From Acidimicrobiaceae bacterium (GTDB lineage: Bacteria > Actinomycetota > Acidimicrobiia > Acidimicrobiales > RAAP-2), in assembly GCA_947456245.1 (NCBI GenBank), contig CANGPS010000002.1, forward strand, positions 62,001 to 126,000: DNA of 64,000 nt, read 5' to 3'. The position numbers were made by a program, and so were the translations under genes. Positions 1 through 11,111 of this stretch are shown here, in pieces; position 1 is the first letter of the stretch; every line of letters begins with the position of its first letter. The notes beneath the pieces are model-generated. The model saw only the letters and a program-made list of their open reading frames with translations. It was not told the DNA's origin and made no database searches.

Positions 1-887
1 ACGGCGACCTCGGTCCCCCGGGCCGGGATGCCCAGCGCCACCGCGTTGCCGCCCCAGTCGAGGACGTCGAGGGCGTTGCGGAGCACCGCCGGGTGACCGA
101 CGCAGTCGAACGCCCAGGTCGCCCCACCCATCGGGTTGAGCGCACCGGCCGCCGACTCGCGGTTCGGCGGGAGCAGCTCGCGCACGGCCGCCACCGCATC
201 GGTGGTCGAGGCGTCGATGAAGTCGGTGGCACCGAACTGGCGGGCGAGGCCCTCCTTGGACGCCAGCATGTCCACGCCGATGATCCTCGTCGCGCCTGCG
301 ATCTCGAGCCCCTGGATCACGTTGAGGCCGATGCCGCCGACGCCGAACACGACCGCCGTCTCGCCGGGGCGGACCTGGGCGCGGTTGAGCACGGCGCCGA
401 CGCCGGTGAGCACCCCACAGCCGATGAGGCACGCGGAGGTCAGGGGCACGTCCTTGGGAATGCGGACCGCCTGCACCTCAGAGACGATGGTCGACTCGAC
501 GAACACGCTGGCGGCGGCGAAGTTCGACGCCTCCTCGCCCTTGTAGGTGAAGGGGTGCGAGACATTGCCCAACGAGGCTCGGCACCACGTGGGATGACCG
601 GTCGAGCAGGCCCGACAGACACCGCAGCTGGCCAGCGTGGCGATGACCACGTGGTCGCCTGGCTTCACCGAGCGCACCTCGGAGCCGACGGCCTCGACCA
701 CACCGGCACCCTCGTGGCCGAGCACGGCCGGAGGCTTCCACGGGATCGTCCCGTTGATCACCGAGAGGTCGGAGTGGCACACGCCAGCTGCCGCCACGGC
801 CACACGGACCTCCTTCGGCCCGACGTCGCGCAGGCCGAGGTCCTCCGTGACCTCGACGCCATCACCGGTGTAGACGATTCCCCTCAT
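1..887 (-). CDS. Zinc-dependent alcohol dehydrogenase (MDR family), 3' end cut by window
   Basis: Medium-chain NAD(P)-dependent alcohol/aldehyde dehydrogenase. About 295 residues are present and the C-terminus lies beyond position 1. I translated the strand by eye: catalytic zinc ligands appear as CHSD (Cys37) and GHEG (His58/Glu59). The structural zinc loop has four cysteines (88, 91, 94, 102), in CGVCRAC and a following WC. A glycine-rich GVGGIG Rossmann turn follows near residue 195. The ATG at 887 is 55 bases after the fadD3 stop and on the same strand, so it is probably the last gene of the steroid operon. It resembles mycobacterial AdhD-like enzymes, but the substrate cannot be told; oxidation of a steroid-derived or unrelated alcohol are both possible. 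Confidence 0.88.
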   Translation of the reverse strand, partial: MRGIVYTGDGVEVTEDLGLRDVGPKEVRVAVAAAGVCHSDLSVINGTIPWKPPAVLGHEGAGVVEAVGSEVRSVKPGDHVVIATLASCGVCRACSTGHPTWCRASLGNVSHPFTYKGEEASNFAAASVFVESTIVSEVQAVRIPKDVPLTSACLIGCGVLTGVGAVLNRAQVRPGETAVVFGVGGIGLNVIQGLEIAGATRIIGVDMLASKEGLARQFGATDFIDASTTDAVAAVRELLPPNRESAAGALNPMGGATWAFDCVGHPAVLRNALDVLDWGGNAVALGIPARGTEVA

Positions 888-942
888 CGCTTCTCTCCCT
901 CTTCTGGGCGCTCTCGCCCCATTGAACCCACGAACTCCATGA

Positions 943-2592
943 TCATGCCCCGAAACGCTCTCGCAGCTCACGCTTGAGGACCTTGCCGCTCGCGTTGGTG
1001 GGCAGCACATCGACGAACTCGACCCGGCGCGGCACCTTGTAGTTGGCCATGGCACCTCGAGCGAAGGCGATGACGTCGGCTGCGAAGGCCTCGTCGTCGC
1101 GCCCGTCGGCCTCCCGGACCACCACCGCGCAGCCGACCTCGCCGAGCCGCTCGTCAGGCAGGCCGACCACCGCCACCTGGGCGATGCCGGGACAGGCCCG
1201 CAGCATGGACTCGATCTCCGCCGGATAGGCGTTGAAGCCTCCGGTGACGTACATGTCCTTGAGGCGGTCGGTGATGATGACGTTCCCCTCGGCATCCATG
1301 GTCGCCACGTCACCGGTGTGCAGCCAGCCATCCGCATCGATCGCCTTGGCCGTCTCCTCGGGGTTCTCGAAGTAGCCCGGCATCACGGTGTAGCCACGGA
1401 CGACGATCTCGCCGGGCTGCCCGCGCTCGAGCTCGGTCCCATCAGGCCCGACCACGCGCACCTCGATCCCCGGGATGGCTCGTCCCGAGGTCGACGAGAT
1501 GGTCTCCGGGTCGTCGTCGGCCCGGCACATGGTCACCACCCCGGTCGACTCGGTCAGCCCATAGGCGGTCAGCACCGTCTCAAACCCGAGCTCCTCGCGC
1601 ATGGCGACCACGAGCTCGACCGGGACCACGGCCGCCCCGGTCACCCCGAGGCGGAGCGATCCGAGGTCGACGCTGCCTCGCCGAGGGTGGGCCAGGATCG
1701 ACTGGTAGAGCGTCGGCGGCCCTGGGAGCATCGAGATCGACTCGGCGCCGATCCGGTCGAGGACGGCGTCGACGTCGAAGACCGGCTCGGGGATCACCGC
1801 CGCCCCCGCCATCAAGGCTGCGAGGAGTCCGGCCTTGTAGCCGAAGGTGTGGAAGAAGGGGTTGACGACGAGGTAGCGGTCACCACGGCGAAGGCCGACG
1901 ATCGACGCCCAGGTGGCGAAGGTCCGCAGGGTCTGGCGGTGCGTCGTCATCGCTCCCTTGGGGCTCCCCGTCGTGCCCGACGTGAAGACCAGGTCGCAGA
2001 TCGACCCCGGGTCGATCTCGGCCGCCCGCTGCGCCGTCAGAGACCGGTCGACGGTCGCACCTGCGGCGATCACGTCGGCCAGCGCAGACACCGTCGTGCC
2101 CGCAGGGGCAGGCCCGCCAGCGTCGCCCTTGAGGACGACGACCTGCTCGAGCCCCCCGACGTCCTCCCCCACCAGGTCCCACGGGTAGTCGGCCCCGAGG
2201 AAGCCGCGCACGGTGAGCAGCCATCGGGCACCGGAGGTCCGCAGGATGTACGACGCCTCGGCGCCCTTGTACCGGGTGTTGAGCGTCACGATGGCCGCAC
2301 CGGCTCGAACAGCGCCGAGCGCCCCGAGGATCCACTCGACGCAGTTCGGCGCCCAGACCGCCACGCGGTCGCCGGGCTCGAGGCCCATGGCCAGCATGCC
2401 GGCCGCCACATCGTCGACCCTGGCCGCGAGCTCTGCGAAGCTCAGGCGGACATCACCGTCGACGACCGCCTCCTCCTCGCCGAACCGTTCGCCGGCCCAC
2501 GTCACGAGACCGGGGATCGTCCCCCAGGCGAGATCGCCCCTCGGGTCCTCGGCCTCGCCGAGCGAGAACGTGGTCGGGTCGATCTCAGGCAT
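943..2592 (-). CDS. fadD3: HIP-CoA ligase-like acyl-CoA synthetase FadD3
   Basis: ATP-dependent acyl-CoA ligase of the adenylating superfamily, 549 aa. The P-loop TSGTTGSPKG lies near residue 204, and NPFFHTFGYKAG and LPGPPTLYQS follow. A8 is seen as DRLKDMYVTGGFNAYPAE and the C-terminal lysine as NASGKVLKREL. The middle of the protein reads very like mycobacterial FadD3, which activates HIP (the propionate carrying steroid rings C and D). The neighbours support that reading: ipdF overlaps its start by 8 bases and fadE30 precedes ipdF, the same three functions that sit together in the mycobacterial KstR2 regulon. Inference: it starts C/D-ring degradation of cholesterol or related steroids. 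A generic medium-chain acyl-CoA ligase is the alternative. Confidence 0.88.
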   Translation of the reverse strand: MPEIDPTTFSLGEAEDPRGDLAWGTIPGLVTWAGERFGEEEAVVDGDVRLSFAELAARVDDVAAGMLAMGLEPGDRVAVWAPNCVEWILGALGAVRAGAAIVTLNTRYKGAEASYILRTSGARWLLTVRGFLGADYPWDLVGEDVGGLEQVVVLKGDAGGPAPAGTTVSALADVIAAGATVDRSLTAQRAAEIDPGSICDLVFTSGTTGSPKGAMTTHRQTLRTFATWASIVGLRRGDRYLVVNPFFHTFGYKAGLLAALMAGAAVIPEPVFDVDAVLDRIGAESISMLPGPPTLYQSILAHPRRGSVDLGSLRLGVTGAAVVPVELVVAMREELGFETVLTAYGLTESTGVVTMCRADDDPETISSTSGRAIPGIEVRVVGPDGTELERGQPGEIVVRGYTVMPGYFENPEETAKAIDADGWLHTGDVATMDAEGNVIITDRLKDMYVTGGFNAYPAEIESMLRACPGIAQVAVVGLPDERLGEVGCAVVVREADGRDDEAFAADVIAFARGAMANYKVPRRVEFVDVLPTNASGKVLKRELRERFGA

Positions 2593-3388
2593 GCTGACTC
2601 GAGACCGAGATGACTTCGCCGCTGAGGTAGGTCGAGTAGTCGCTGGCCAGGAAGGCGATGACCGAGGCGACCTCCCAGACCTCGGCGCCGCGATGGAACA
2701 GCTCGCGGCTGCGCAGCAGAGCGAGGTCCTCGTCGCTGATCACGCGGTTCAAGAACGGGTGCTCCGCCAGCGACGGCGCCACGGCGTTGATCCTGATCCC
2801 CTGCGGGGCGGCCTCGGCCGCCGCGCAGCGCGTGAGCGCCATGACCCCCGCCTTGGCGGCGGCGTAGTGCGCCTGCCCCGGCTGAGCCCGCCAGCCGAGC
2901 ACGCTGGCATTGTTCACGATCACGCCGCGACCGGCCGGGATCATCCGGCTCATCGCTGCGCGGGTGCAGCGGAACGTCCCGTTCAAGGTGACGTCGAGCA
3001 CGAGGTTCCACTGGTCGTCGGTCATCTCGATGATGGGGACCTGGCCACCGAGGCCTGCGTTGTTGACGGCAACGTCGATGCGTCCGTGGGCGGAGGTCAC
3101 GGCGTCGAACAGGCGCTGCACGTCCTCCTCCTTGGTCACGTCGCACGGCACGCCGAGCACCTCGCGACCAGCGTGGGCGGTCAGCTGCTCCGCCGTCTCC
3201 GCACAGCGGCGCTCGTGGGCGTCGGAGACCACCACGATCGCACCCTCGTCGAGGCAGCGCTGGGCCGTGGCCATCCCGATGCCCGTGCCGGCGGCGGCGG
3301 TGACGAGGACCACCTTGTCGGCGAGCAGGTCGTGGCCGGCCGGGGGAGCCGGTGCGGGGGTCGGTGCGAAGTCGTCGCTGAGGCTCAC
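2585..3388 (-). CDS. ipdF: Short-chain dehydrogenase IpdF (5-hydroxy-HIP-CoA dehydrogenase-like)
   Basis: Classical SDR oxidoreductase of 267 aa. The cofactor turn TAAAGTGIG lies at residues 30-38, NNAG in the middle, and the catalytic pair YxxxK as HYAAAKAG after a serine in NNASV. The start chosen is GTG at 3388, because it overlaps the fadE30 stop by four bases (GTGA) and gives the family length of about 262 aa. The open frame continues upstream only as an out-of-frame shadow of fadE30. The N-terminal AGHxLLADKVVLVTAAAGTGIG pattern and HERR segment match mycobacterial IpdF, which oxidises the 5-hydroxyl of HIP-CoA in steroid C/D-ring breakdown. Placement between fadE30 and fadD3 strengthens the call. 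Confidence 0.87.
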   Translation of the reverse strand: MSLSDDFAPTPAPAPPAGHDLLADKVVLVTAAAGTGIGMATAQRCLDEGAIVVVSDAHERRCAETAEQLTAHAGREVLGVPCDVTKEEDVQRLFDAVTSAHGRIDVAVNNAGLGGQVPIIEMTDDQWNLVLDVTLNGTFRCTRAAMSRMIPAGRGVIVNNASVLGWRAQPGQAHYAAAKAGVMALTRCAAAEAAPQGIRINAVAPSLAEHPFLNRVISDEDLALLRSRELFHRGAEVWEVASVIAFLASDYSTYLSGEVISVSSQHA

Positions 3389-4581
3389 AGTGCTCCTGTC
3401 GTGGTGATCTTGGGCTCGGCGGGCAGGCCCAGGACCCGCTCGCCGATGATGTTGCGCTGGATCTCGTTCGAACCGCCGTAGATCGTCTCGGACCGGGAGA
3501 ACAGGAAGGTCCGATGCTCGGCGTCGAGGTCGTAGTCCGGGCCGGTGATCATGGCGTCCGGTCCCATGAGGTCGAGGGCGATCTCGCCGAACCGCTGGTG
3601 CCACGATGACCAGAACAGCTTGAGGATGGAGGCCTCGGGCGGGGCGACCGGACCGTCGACCCCGCGCAGGCTCCGCAGCGTCGTCAGCCGGAGGACCTCG
3701 AGCTCAGCGAAGGAGCCCGCCACCTGGTCTCGAAGCACGGGGTCCTCGAGGCGTCCGTTGCGACGCCCGACCTCGACCACGGCGTCGAACTCACGACGGA
3801 ACGAGAGCAGGTGACCGAGGAGGCCGACACCCCGCTCAAAGGCCAGCGTGGCCAGGCCGACCGTCCAGCCCTGCCCCACCTCGCCGACCACGTTGTCCTT
3901 GGCCGTGCGGGCGCCGTCGAAGAAGGTCTCGTTGAACTCGCTCGTCCTCGTCACCTGCGTGATGGGTCGCACCTCGATGCCTGGCTGGTCCATCGGGACG
4001 AGCAGGTAGGAGAGGCCCTTGTGACGGCTCGACTCAGGGTCGGTCCGACACATCACGAAGCACCAGTCCGACTGGTGGGCCAGCGAGGTCCAGACCTTCT
4101 GGCCGGTGATCACCCACTCGTCACCGTCGAGGACGGCGCGCGTGGCAAGGGAGGCGAGGTCGCTGCCGGCGTTGGGCTCCGAGTAGCCCTGGCACCACAG
4201 CTCCTCGCCCGAGACGATCTTGGGCAGGAACCGCGCCTTCTGCTCCTCGGTGCCGTAGTGGATGAGGGTCGGACCGAGCAGGCCCTCGCCGAGGATCGAG
4301 ACTCGGCCGGGCGCCTTGGCCCGGACGTACTCCTCGTTGAAAATCACCTGCTGGTTGATGCTGGCCGCCCGCCCGCCGTGCTCGACCGGCCACCCGATGC
4401 AGGTCCAGCCCCCTTGGGCGAGCTCGTGCTCCCAGGCGCGCCGGACCTCGAAGCCATAGGTCTCGTCTCCAGATCCTCCTCGGCCGCCGAGCGCGGCGAA
4501 GTCCCCGACCACGTGGTCGGCCATCCAATCCCTGACCTCCTCGCGGAAGGCCCGATCCTCGGTCGTGTCTCGCAGATCCAT
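3385..4581 (-). CDS. fadE30: Acyl-CoA dehydrogenase FadE30
   Basis: FAD-dependent acyl-CoA dehydrogenase, 398 aa from ATG 4581 (MDLRDTTEDRAF). An upstream in-frame ATG at 4674 would run through the palindromic intergenic site and is unlikely. Family marks are WCQGYSEPNAGSDLAS, QKVWTSLAHQSDWCF, FNETFFD and the C-terminal IYGGSNEIQRNIIGERVLGLP. The text is close to mycobacterial FadE30, which dehydrogenates 5-hydroxy-HIP-CoA or a related C/D-ring intermediate. It is the first gene of a leftward operon with ipdF, fadD3 and an alcohol dehydrogenase. A TANNNT-like box (TACGCT, 4591-4596) sits 9 bases before the ATG, and the palindrome at 4612-4636 falls where its -35 region would be. Confidence 0.9.
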   Translation of the reverse strand: MDLRDTTEDRAFREEVRDWMADHVVGDFAALGGRGGSGDETYGFEVRRAWEHELAQGGWTCIGWPVEHGGRAASINQQVIFNEEYVRAKAPGRVSILGEGLLGPTLIHYGTEEQKARFLPKIVSGEELWCQGYSEPNAGSDLASLATRAVLDGDEWVITGQKVWTSLAHQSDWCFVMCRTDPESSRHKGLSYLLVPMDQPGIEVRPITQVTRTSEFNETFFDGARTAKDNVVGEVGQGWTVGLATLAFERGVGLLGHLLSFRREFDAVVEVGRRNGRLEDPVLRDQVAGSFAELEVLRLTTLRSLRGVDGPVAPPEASILKLFWSSWHQRFGEIALDLMGPDAMITGPDYDLDAEHRTFLFSRSETIYGGSNEIQRNIIGERVLGLPAEPKITTTGAL

Positions 4582-4611
4582 CGAGTGGGTAGCGTAGTGA
4601 AGAACGCCGAG

Positions 4612-4636
4612 GGTTTCTGACGATCCGTCAGAAACC
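4612..4636. promoter_or_regulatory. Perfect 25-base inverted repeat between fadE30 and msrB (operator candidate)
   Basis: The arms GGTTTCTGACG and CGTCAGAAACC are exact reverse complements around a 3-base centre, ATC. The repeat lies 30 bases upstream of the fadE30 start and 15 bases upstream of the msrB GTG, in the only short gap between the two divergent genes. Arm length and symmetry suit a TetR-type repressor dimer. In mycobacteria the equivalent genes are controlled by the TetR protein KstR2, but the core here is not the published KstR2 half-site, so a different or diverged regulator is implied. Confidence 0.55.
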
Positions 4637-4651
4637 GCCCGAGGAGGGGAC

Positions 4652-5050
4652 GTGGCCGACTTCCCGAACGACAAGCCAGACGCCGAGTGGCGCTCGCAGC
4701 TCTCGCCTGAGCGCTACGCCATCCTGCGGCAGGCGGCGACCGAGCCGGCCTTCACCGGCGAGCTGCTCCACCTCGAGGATGACGGTTCGTTCACGTGTGC
4801 CGGGTGCCACACCGTGCTGTTCGACAGCAGCGCCAAGTTCAACTCGGGCTGCGGGTGGCCGAGCTTCGACGACGCCGTGGGCCCGGTCCTCGAGCGCGAG
4901 GACCGGAGCCACGGCATGGTCCGCACCGAGATCGTCTGCGGGTCCTGCGGCGGCCACCTGGGCCACGTGTTCCCCGACGGTCCGACCGATACGGGACTGC
5001 GCTACTGCGTGAACTCGCTGTCGATCGAGTTCAGCCCGCAGGCCTCCTAG
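4652..5050 (+). CDS. msrB: Peptide methionine (R)-S-oxide reductase MsrB
   Basis: Reduces R-methionine sulfoxide in proteins. 132 aa, a normal length. Two CxxC pairs for structural zinc are visible (CAGC and CGSC). The conserved SGCGWPSFDDAV, GGHLGHVFPDGP and catalytic-cysteine segment RYCVNSLSIEF are also present. The GTG start at 4652 has a strong upstream GAGGAGGGG ribosome site. The last bases form CTAG shared with the convergent ssb stop, so the two genes end on each other. It faces fadE30 across the palindrome at 4612-4636, so the two promoters may share one regulator. Confidence 0.95.
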   Translation: MADFPNDKPDAEWRSQLSPERYAILRQAATEPAFTGELLHLEDDGSFTCAGCHTVLFDSSAKFNSGCGWPSFDDAVGPVLEREDRSHGMVRTEIVCGSCGGHLGHVFPDGPTDTGLRYCVNSLSIEFSPQAS

Positions 5051-5412
5051 CTGGCCACCAGCGGGGTCATCGCCCCGACCGGAGCGAACCGCAGCGACAC
5101 CCCGACCTCGTCGGCCACCACCTCGGCCCGGACCCGGATGCGGCCGTCCTCGCCGGTCCAGCTGCGCTGCTCGAGGCGACCGGTGACCACCACCCGCGAC
5201 CCCTTGGACAGGCTGAGCGCCACGTGCTCGGCGAGATCGCGCCAGCAGGCCACGTCGAAGTAGCTCGTGGCCTCCGCCCACGCTCCGGTCTCCCGGTCCT
5301 GCCACCGTCGGTCGACGGCGAGCGAGAACGTCGTCGTGGCGGTCCCGTCTCGCAGGTGCCGCAGCTCGGGATCGCCGGTGAGGTTCCCGGTGAGGATGGT
5401 GGAGTTGGCCAT
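5047..5412 (-). CDS. Short single-stranded DNA-binding protein (SSB paralogue without acidic tail)
   Basis: 121 aa from ATG 5412, which follows an AGAAGGGGGC ribosome site. An in-frame start at 5454 adds unrelated residues. The sequence is one OB fold: TILTGNLTGDPELRHL, TTTFSLAVDRRW, YFDVACWRDLAEHVALSLSKGSRVVVTGRL. Housekeeping SSB ends in an acidic tip (DDDIPF-like) that recruits partners. This protein stops after APVGAMTPLVAS, so the tail is missing and it is probably a secondary SSB, as seen in several actinomycetes for DNA uptake or stress. It lies downstream of ftsX on the same strand, where smpB is often found in relatives. Confidence 0.86.
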   Translation of the reverse strand: MANSTILTGNLTGDPELRHLRDGTATTTFSLAVDRRWQDRETGAWAEATSYFDVACWRDLAEHVALSLSKGSRVVVTGRLEQRSWTGEDGRIRVRAEVVADEVGVSLRFAPVGAMTPLVAS

Positions 5413-5481
5413 GATGCCCCCTTCTGGGTCAGGCGACGGAGGGCTCCGTCGCACTCGGACCCAACGGTCGGGAGCGCGGGC

Positions 5482-6351
5482 TCAGACGTCGAGGAAGCGA
5501 CGGATGGCGATGGCCGACCCGCCGGCGCCGATCGCGGCACCGAGGCCCACCAGCACGGCATCGGTCCAGAAGATCTGCCAGGAGGTGAGCTGCATCTGGA
5601 CGAGCAGTGCGTTGGTCGACGTGTCCATCCACAGGTGCACGCCGAAGACGATGGCAGCGGCGATGAGGGAACCGACCACGCCCTGGATCAGGCCCTCCGA
5701 CATGAATGGCACACGGATGAACCAGTTCGTGGCACCGACCAGCTTCATCACCGATACCTCACGGCGACGAGCGAAGATCGCCAGGCGGATGGTGTTGAGG
5801 ATCAGCACGGTGGCCGACAGCAGCAGCACCACGGCCACGACAAGGAACACGATCTGCAGGACGGTGATCGTCTCCTCCATGGCGTGGATCTGCTGGAGCG
5901 GTGCGTCCACCTCCTTGACGCCCGGTTGGCCAGAGAAGCGGTTCATCACCACCTGGGCGTCCGATGGCTGGTTCGGGGTGCACCGATAGGAGGTCGGCAT
6001 GTTGTCCTGCTTGAGGACGCTGAACTCGGCCGGCGAGAGCAGCTTTCGGGCCTCGGCGTAGTCGTAGGCCTTGTCCCGGTAGACGCAGTCGTGCACATAG
6101 GGCAGCGTCTTGAGCTGCGTCGAGATGGCGCCGACCTCGGACGTCGAGGCGGTCGGCGACATCCACACGACGACCTGCGTGCCGCGCTGCCACTCGACCT
6201 CGGCGTTGGCCGCTCCCTGCTTGAGCAGCAGCGTGGTGCCGACCAGCATGAGCGAGACAGAGACCGTCAAGATGGCGGCCATCGTCATGAGGCGGTTCCG
6301 CCACAGGTTCGAGGCGGTCTCCCGGACGGCGTACTCGGCGAAGATCGGCAC
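5482..6351 (-). CDS. ftsX: Cell division protein FtsX
   Basis: Integral membrane partner of FtsE that signals through its extracellular loop to cell-wall hydrolases at the division site. 289 aa. A cytoplasmic N-terminus with ETASNLWRNRLMTMAAILTVSVSLMLVG begins the first membrane helix at about residue 20. A long extracytoplasmic loop follows (to about 165), then three more helices and the REVSVMKLVGATNWFIRVPFMSEGLIQG motif typical of FtsX. The GTG start at 6351 sits 2 bases after the ftsE stop, so the two are translated together. Two cysteines in the loop (in HDCVYRD and YRCTP) could form a disulfide. Confidence 0.95.
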   Translation of the reverse strand: MPIFAEYAVRETASNLWRNRLMTMAAILTVSVSLMLVGTTLLLKQGAANAEVEWQRGTQVVVWMSPTASTSEVGAISTQLKTLPYVHDCVYRDKAYDYAEARKLLSPAEFSVLKQDNMPTSYRCTPNQPSDAQVVMNRFSGQPGVKEVDAPLQQIHAMEETITVLQIVFLVVAVVLLLSATVLILNTIRLAIFARRREVSVMKLVGATNWFIRVPFMSEGLIQGVVGSLIAAAIVFGVHLWMDTSTNALLVQMQLTSWQIFWTDAVLVGLGAAIGAGGSAIAIRRFLDV

Positions 6352-6353
6352 GA

Positions 6354-7055
6354 CTAGGCCTGCCCTGCCGAGTCATCGATCCCGTAGACGCCCCTCGACT
6401 GGTCGCGGACCAGCGTGCCGTGATCGAGCTCGAGGACCCTCCGCCGCATGCGGTCCACCAGCGCCTTGTCGTGGGTGGCCATGACGACGGTGGTGCCCGT
6501 CCGGTTGATCCGGTCGAGCAGGTTCATGATCCCCTCGGACGTGGCGGGGTCGAGGTTCCCCGTGGGCTCGTCAGCGAGGAGGATCAGCGGGCGGTTGACG
6601 AAGGCCCGAGCGACCGCCACCCGCTGCTGCTCGCCACCCGAGAGCTCGCCGGGCAGGCTGTCGTGCTTGTGGCCGAGGCCGACGAGCTCGAGGACCTGGG
6701 GCACCTGGGACTTGACCACCGACTTGGGGCGACCGATCACCTCGAGGGCGAACGCCACGTTCTCGAAGACGGTCTTGTTCGGCAGGAGGCGGAAGTCCTG
6801 GAAGACGCAGCCGATGTTGCGCCGCAGGAAGGGCACGCGGCCCTTGGGCATGCTGACGATGTCGCGGCCGGCCTCCACGATGCGACCCGAATCCGGCACC
6901 TCCTCGCGGAGCAGGAGCCGGAGGAACGTCGTCTTGCCGGAGCCCGACGATCCCACCAGGAAGACGAACTCGCCCTTGTCGATGTCCACCGAGACATCGC
7001 GAAGGGCCACGGTCGAGCCCTTGTAGGTCTTGGTGACGTGGTCGAGGAGGATCAT
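6354..7055 (-). CDS. ftsE: Cell division ATP-binding protein FtsE
   Basis: ABC-type ATPase that drives FtsX. 233 aa and complete: Walker [10 protein letters not shown] near residue 36, Q-loop in [19 protein letters not shown], signature [19 protein letters not shown], Walker [15 protein letters not shown] and H-loop ATHD. The gene begins at ATG 7055, about 150 bases beyond the prfB stop. Two hairpins lie in that gap, so ftsEX may have its own promoter or be partly read through from secA-prfB. Confidence 0.96.
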   Translation of the reverse strand: MILLDHVTKTYKGSTVALRDVSVDIDKGEFVFLVGSSGSGKTTFLRLLLREEVPDSGRIVEAGRDIVSMPKGRVPFLRRNIGCVFQDFRLLPNKTVFENVAFALEVIGRPKSVVKSQVPQVLELVGLGHKHDSLPGELSGGEQQRVAVARAFVNRPLILLADEPTGNLDPATSEGIMNLLDRINRTGTTVVMATHDKALVDRMRRRVLELDHGTLVRDQSRGVYGIDDSAGQA

Positions 7056-7079
7056 CGGTGCGAGGGTCGTGCGTGGTGA

Positions 7080-7103
7080 CCACGGGGCAGGTTCTGCCCG
7101 TGG
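7080..7103. terminator. Hairpin in the prfB-ftsE gap
   Basis: An inverted repeat (CCACGGGGCAG, loop GTT, CTGCCCGTGG) with one bulged G. It lies 24 bases upstream of ftsE. No T-run follows on either strand, so it could be a weak terminator, an attenuator or an RNA-stability element. Confidence 0.35.
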
Positions 7104-7167
7104 GGGACGCCAACGAGGTCCAGCCTACCCCCCTCCCGCTCCGGCCTGGGCACACCACCTGACCTGC

Positions 7168-7185
7168 GGGTTCGTCCCCGAACCC
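7168..7185. terminator. Hairpin after prfB
   Basis: A perfect 7-base stem (GGGTTCG / CGAACCC) with a 4-base loop, 18 bases past the prfB stop on the leftward strand. GC-rich genomes often use such hairpins without a T-run. It is the better of the two terminator candidates between prfB and ftsE. Confidence 0.4.
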
Positions 7186-7203
7186 CTCGATCCAGGGCCT
7201 CCG

Positions 7204-8338
7204 TCAGCTGCCCGGGTCTCTCCGGCGGCGCAGTTCCGCCTCCATGAACTCGTCGAGGTCGCCGTCGAGGACGGCATCGACGTTGCCGGTCTCCACGTTC
7301 GACCGCAGGTCCTTGACGAGCTGGTACGGGGCCATGACATAGGAGCGGATCTGGCTCCCCCAGGCGTTGTCGATGCGCTCGCCGGTGAGCTCGGCCATCT
7401 CCGCCTCGCGCTCGGCCCGAGCGAGGTCGACGAGCTTGTTCGCCAGGATCTGCATGGCCCGAGCCTTGTTCTGGTGCTGGCTGCGCTCGTTCTGGCACGA
7501 CACGACGACGCCGGTCGGCAGGTGGGTCAGCCGGACGGCGGAGTCCGTCTTGTTGATGTGCTGGCCACCAGCGCCGGAGGCACGGTAGGTGTCGATCCGG
7601 AGGTCCTTCTCGTCGATCTCGGGCGCGTCGTCGAGGTCCTCCATGAATGGGGTGACCTGCAGGGTGGCGAAGCTGGTCTGACGGCGGTGCTGGGAGTCGA
7701 AGGGACTCATGCGCACCAGGCGGTGGACCCCCCGCTCGGCGGAGAGCAGCCCGTAGGCGAACCGGCCCTTGACGATGAAGGTGGCCGAGAGCAGCCCCGC
7801 CTCAGAGCCCTCCGTGGTCTCGTCCACCTCCACGGTGAACCCTCGGCGCTCCGCCCAGCGCGAGTACATGCGCAGCATCATCTCCGCCCAGTCCTGGGCG
7901 TCGGTCCCGCCAGCCCCGGCGTGCACTTCGGCGATGGCGTCCGCCTCGTCGTACTCGCCCTGGAAGAGGCTCTGCACCTCGAGGCGGCCGATGGAGCGCT
8001 CGAGCTCCGCCACCGAGCCCGCCAGCTCTGCGACCAGCGACTCGTCCTCCTCGCCGCCGTCGGCCGACTCGGCGATCAGCTCGATCATCACCCGGCCGTC
8101 GTCGATGCTCGCCGCCAGCGCGTCGAACCGGCTCAGGTCGTCACTGACCCGGCCGAGCTCTGTGGTGACCTGCCGGGCACGATCCTGATCGTCCCAGAGG
8201 CCGGGCTCGCCAGCGACCGCCTCGAGCTCGTCTCGCCGCACCCGGGCGGCATCGATCCCGAGGTAGCCCTTGGCCTCGTCGAGGCGAGCCTCGAGCTCGT
8301 CGAGCGACTGGGCAAGATCACGCGTGCCCGCCGGGATC

Positions 8339-8352
<14 letters not shown>
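7204..8352 (-). CDS. prfB: Peptide chain release factor 2
   Basis: Recognises UGA and UAA and releases the finished peptide. 382 aa from ATG 8352. The stop-codon-reading tripeptide is SPF (VRMSPFDSQHRRQTSFA), which marks RF2 rather than RF1. The catalytic GGQ is in GAGGQHINKTDSAVRLTH. There is no in-frame UGA near the start, so the autoregulatory frameshift known from many bacteria is absent. The start overlaps the secA stop by 14 bases, which suggests translational coupling to secA. Confidence 0.95.
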
Positions 8353-11062
<2,710 letters not shown>

Positions 11063-11111
11063 GACCCCGCCAGCCTACCGGCCGCCGAGGGGTCTCCCCC
11101 GGCGGGACCCG

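Noticed and set aside
4612-4636. Classical KstR2 binding site
   Set aside because: The palindrome does not show the KstR2 half-site I know from mycobacteria, so I list it only as an unknown operator.
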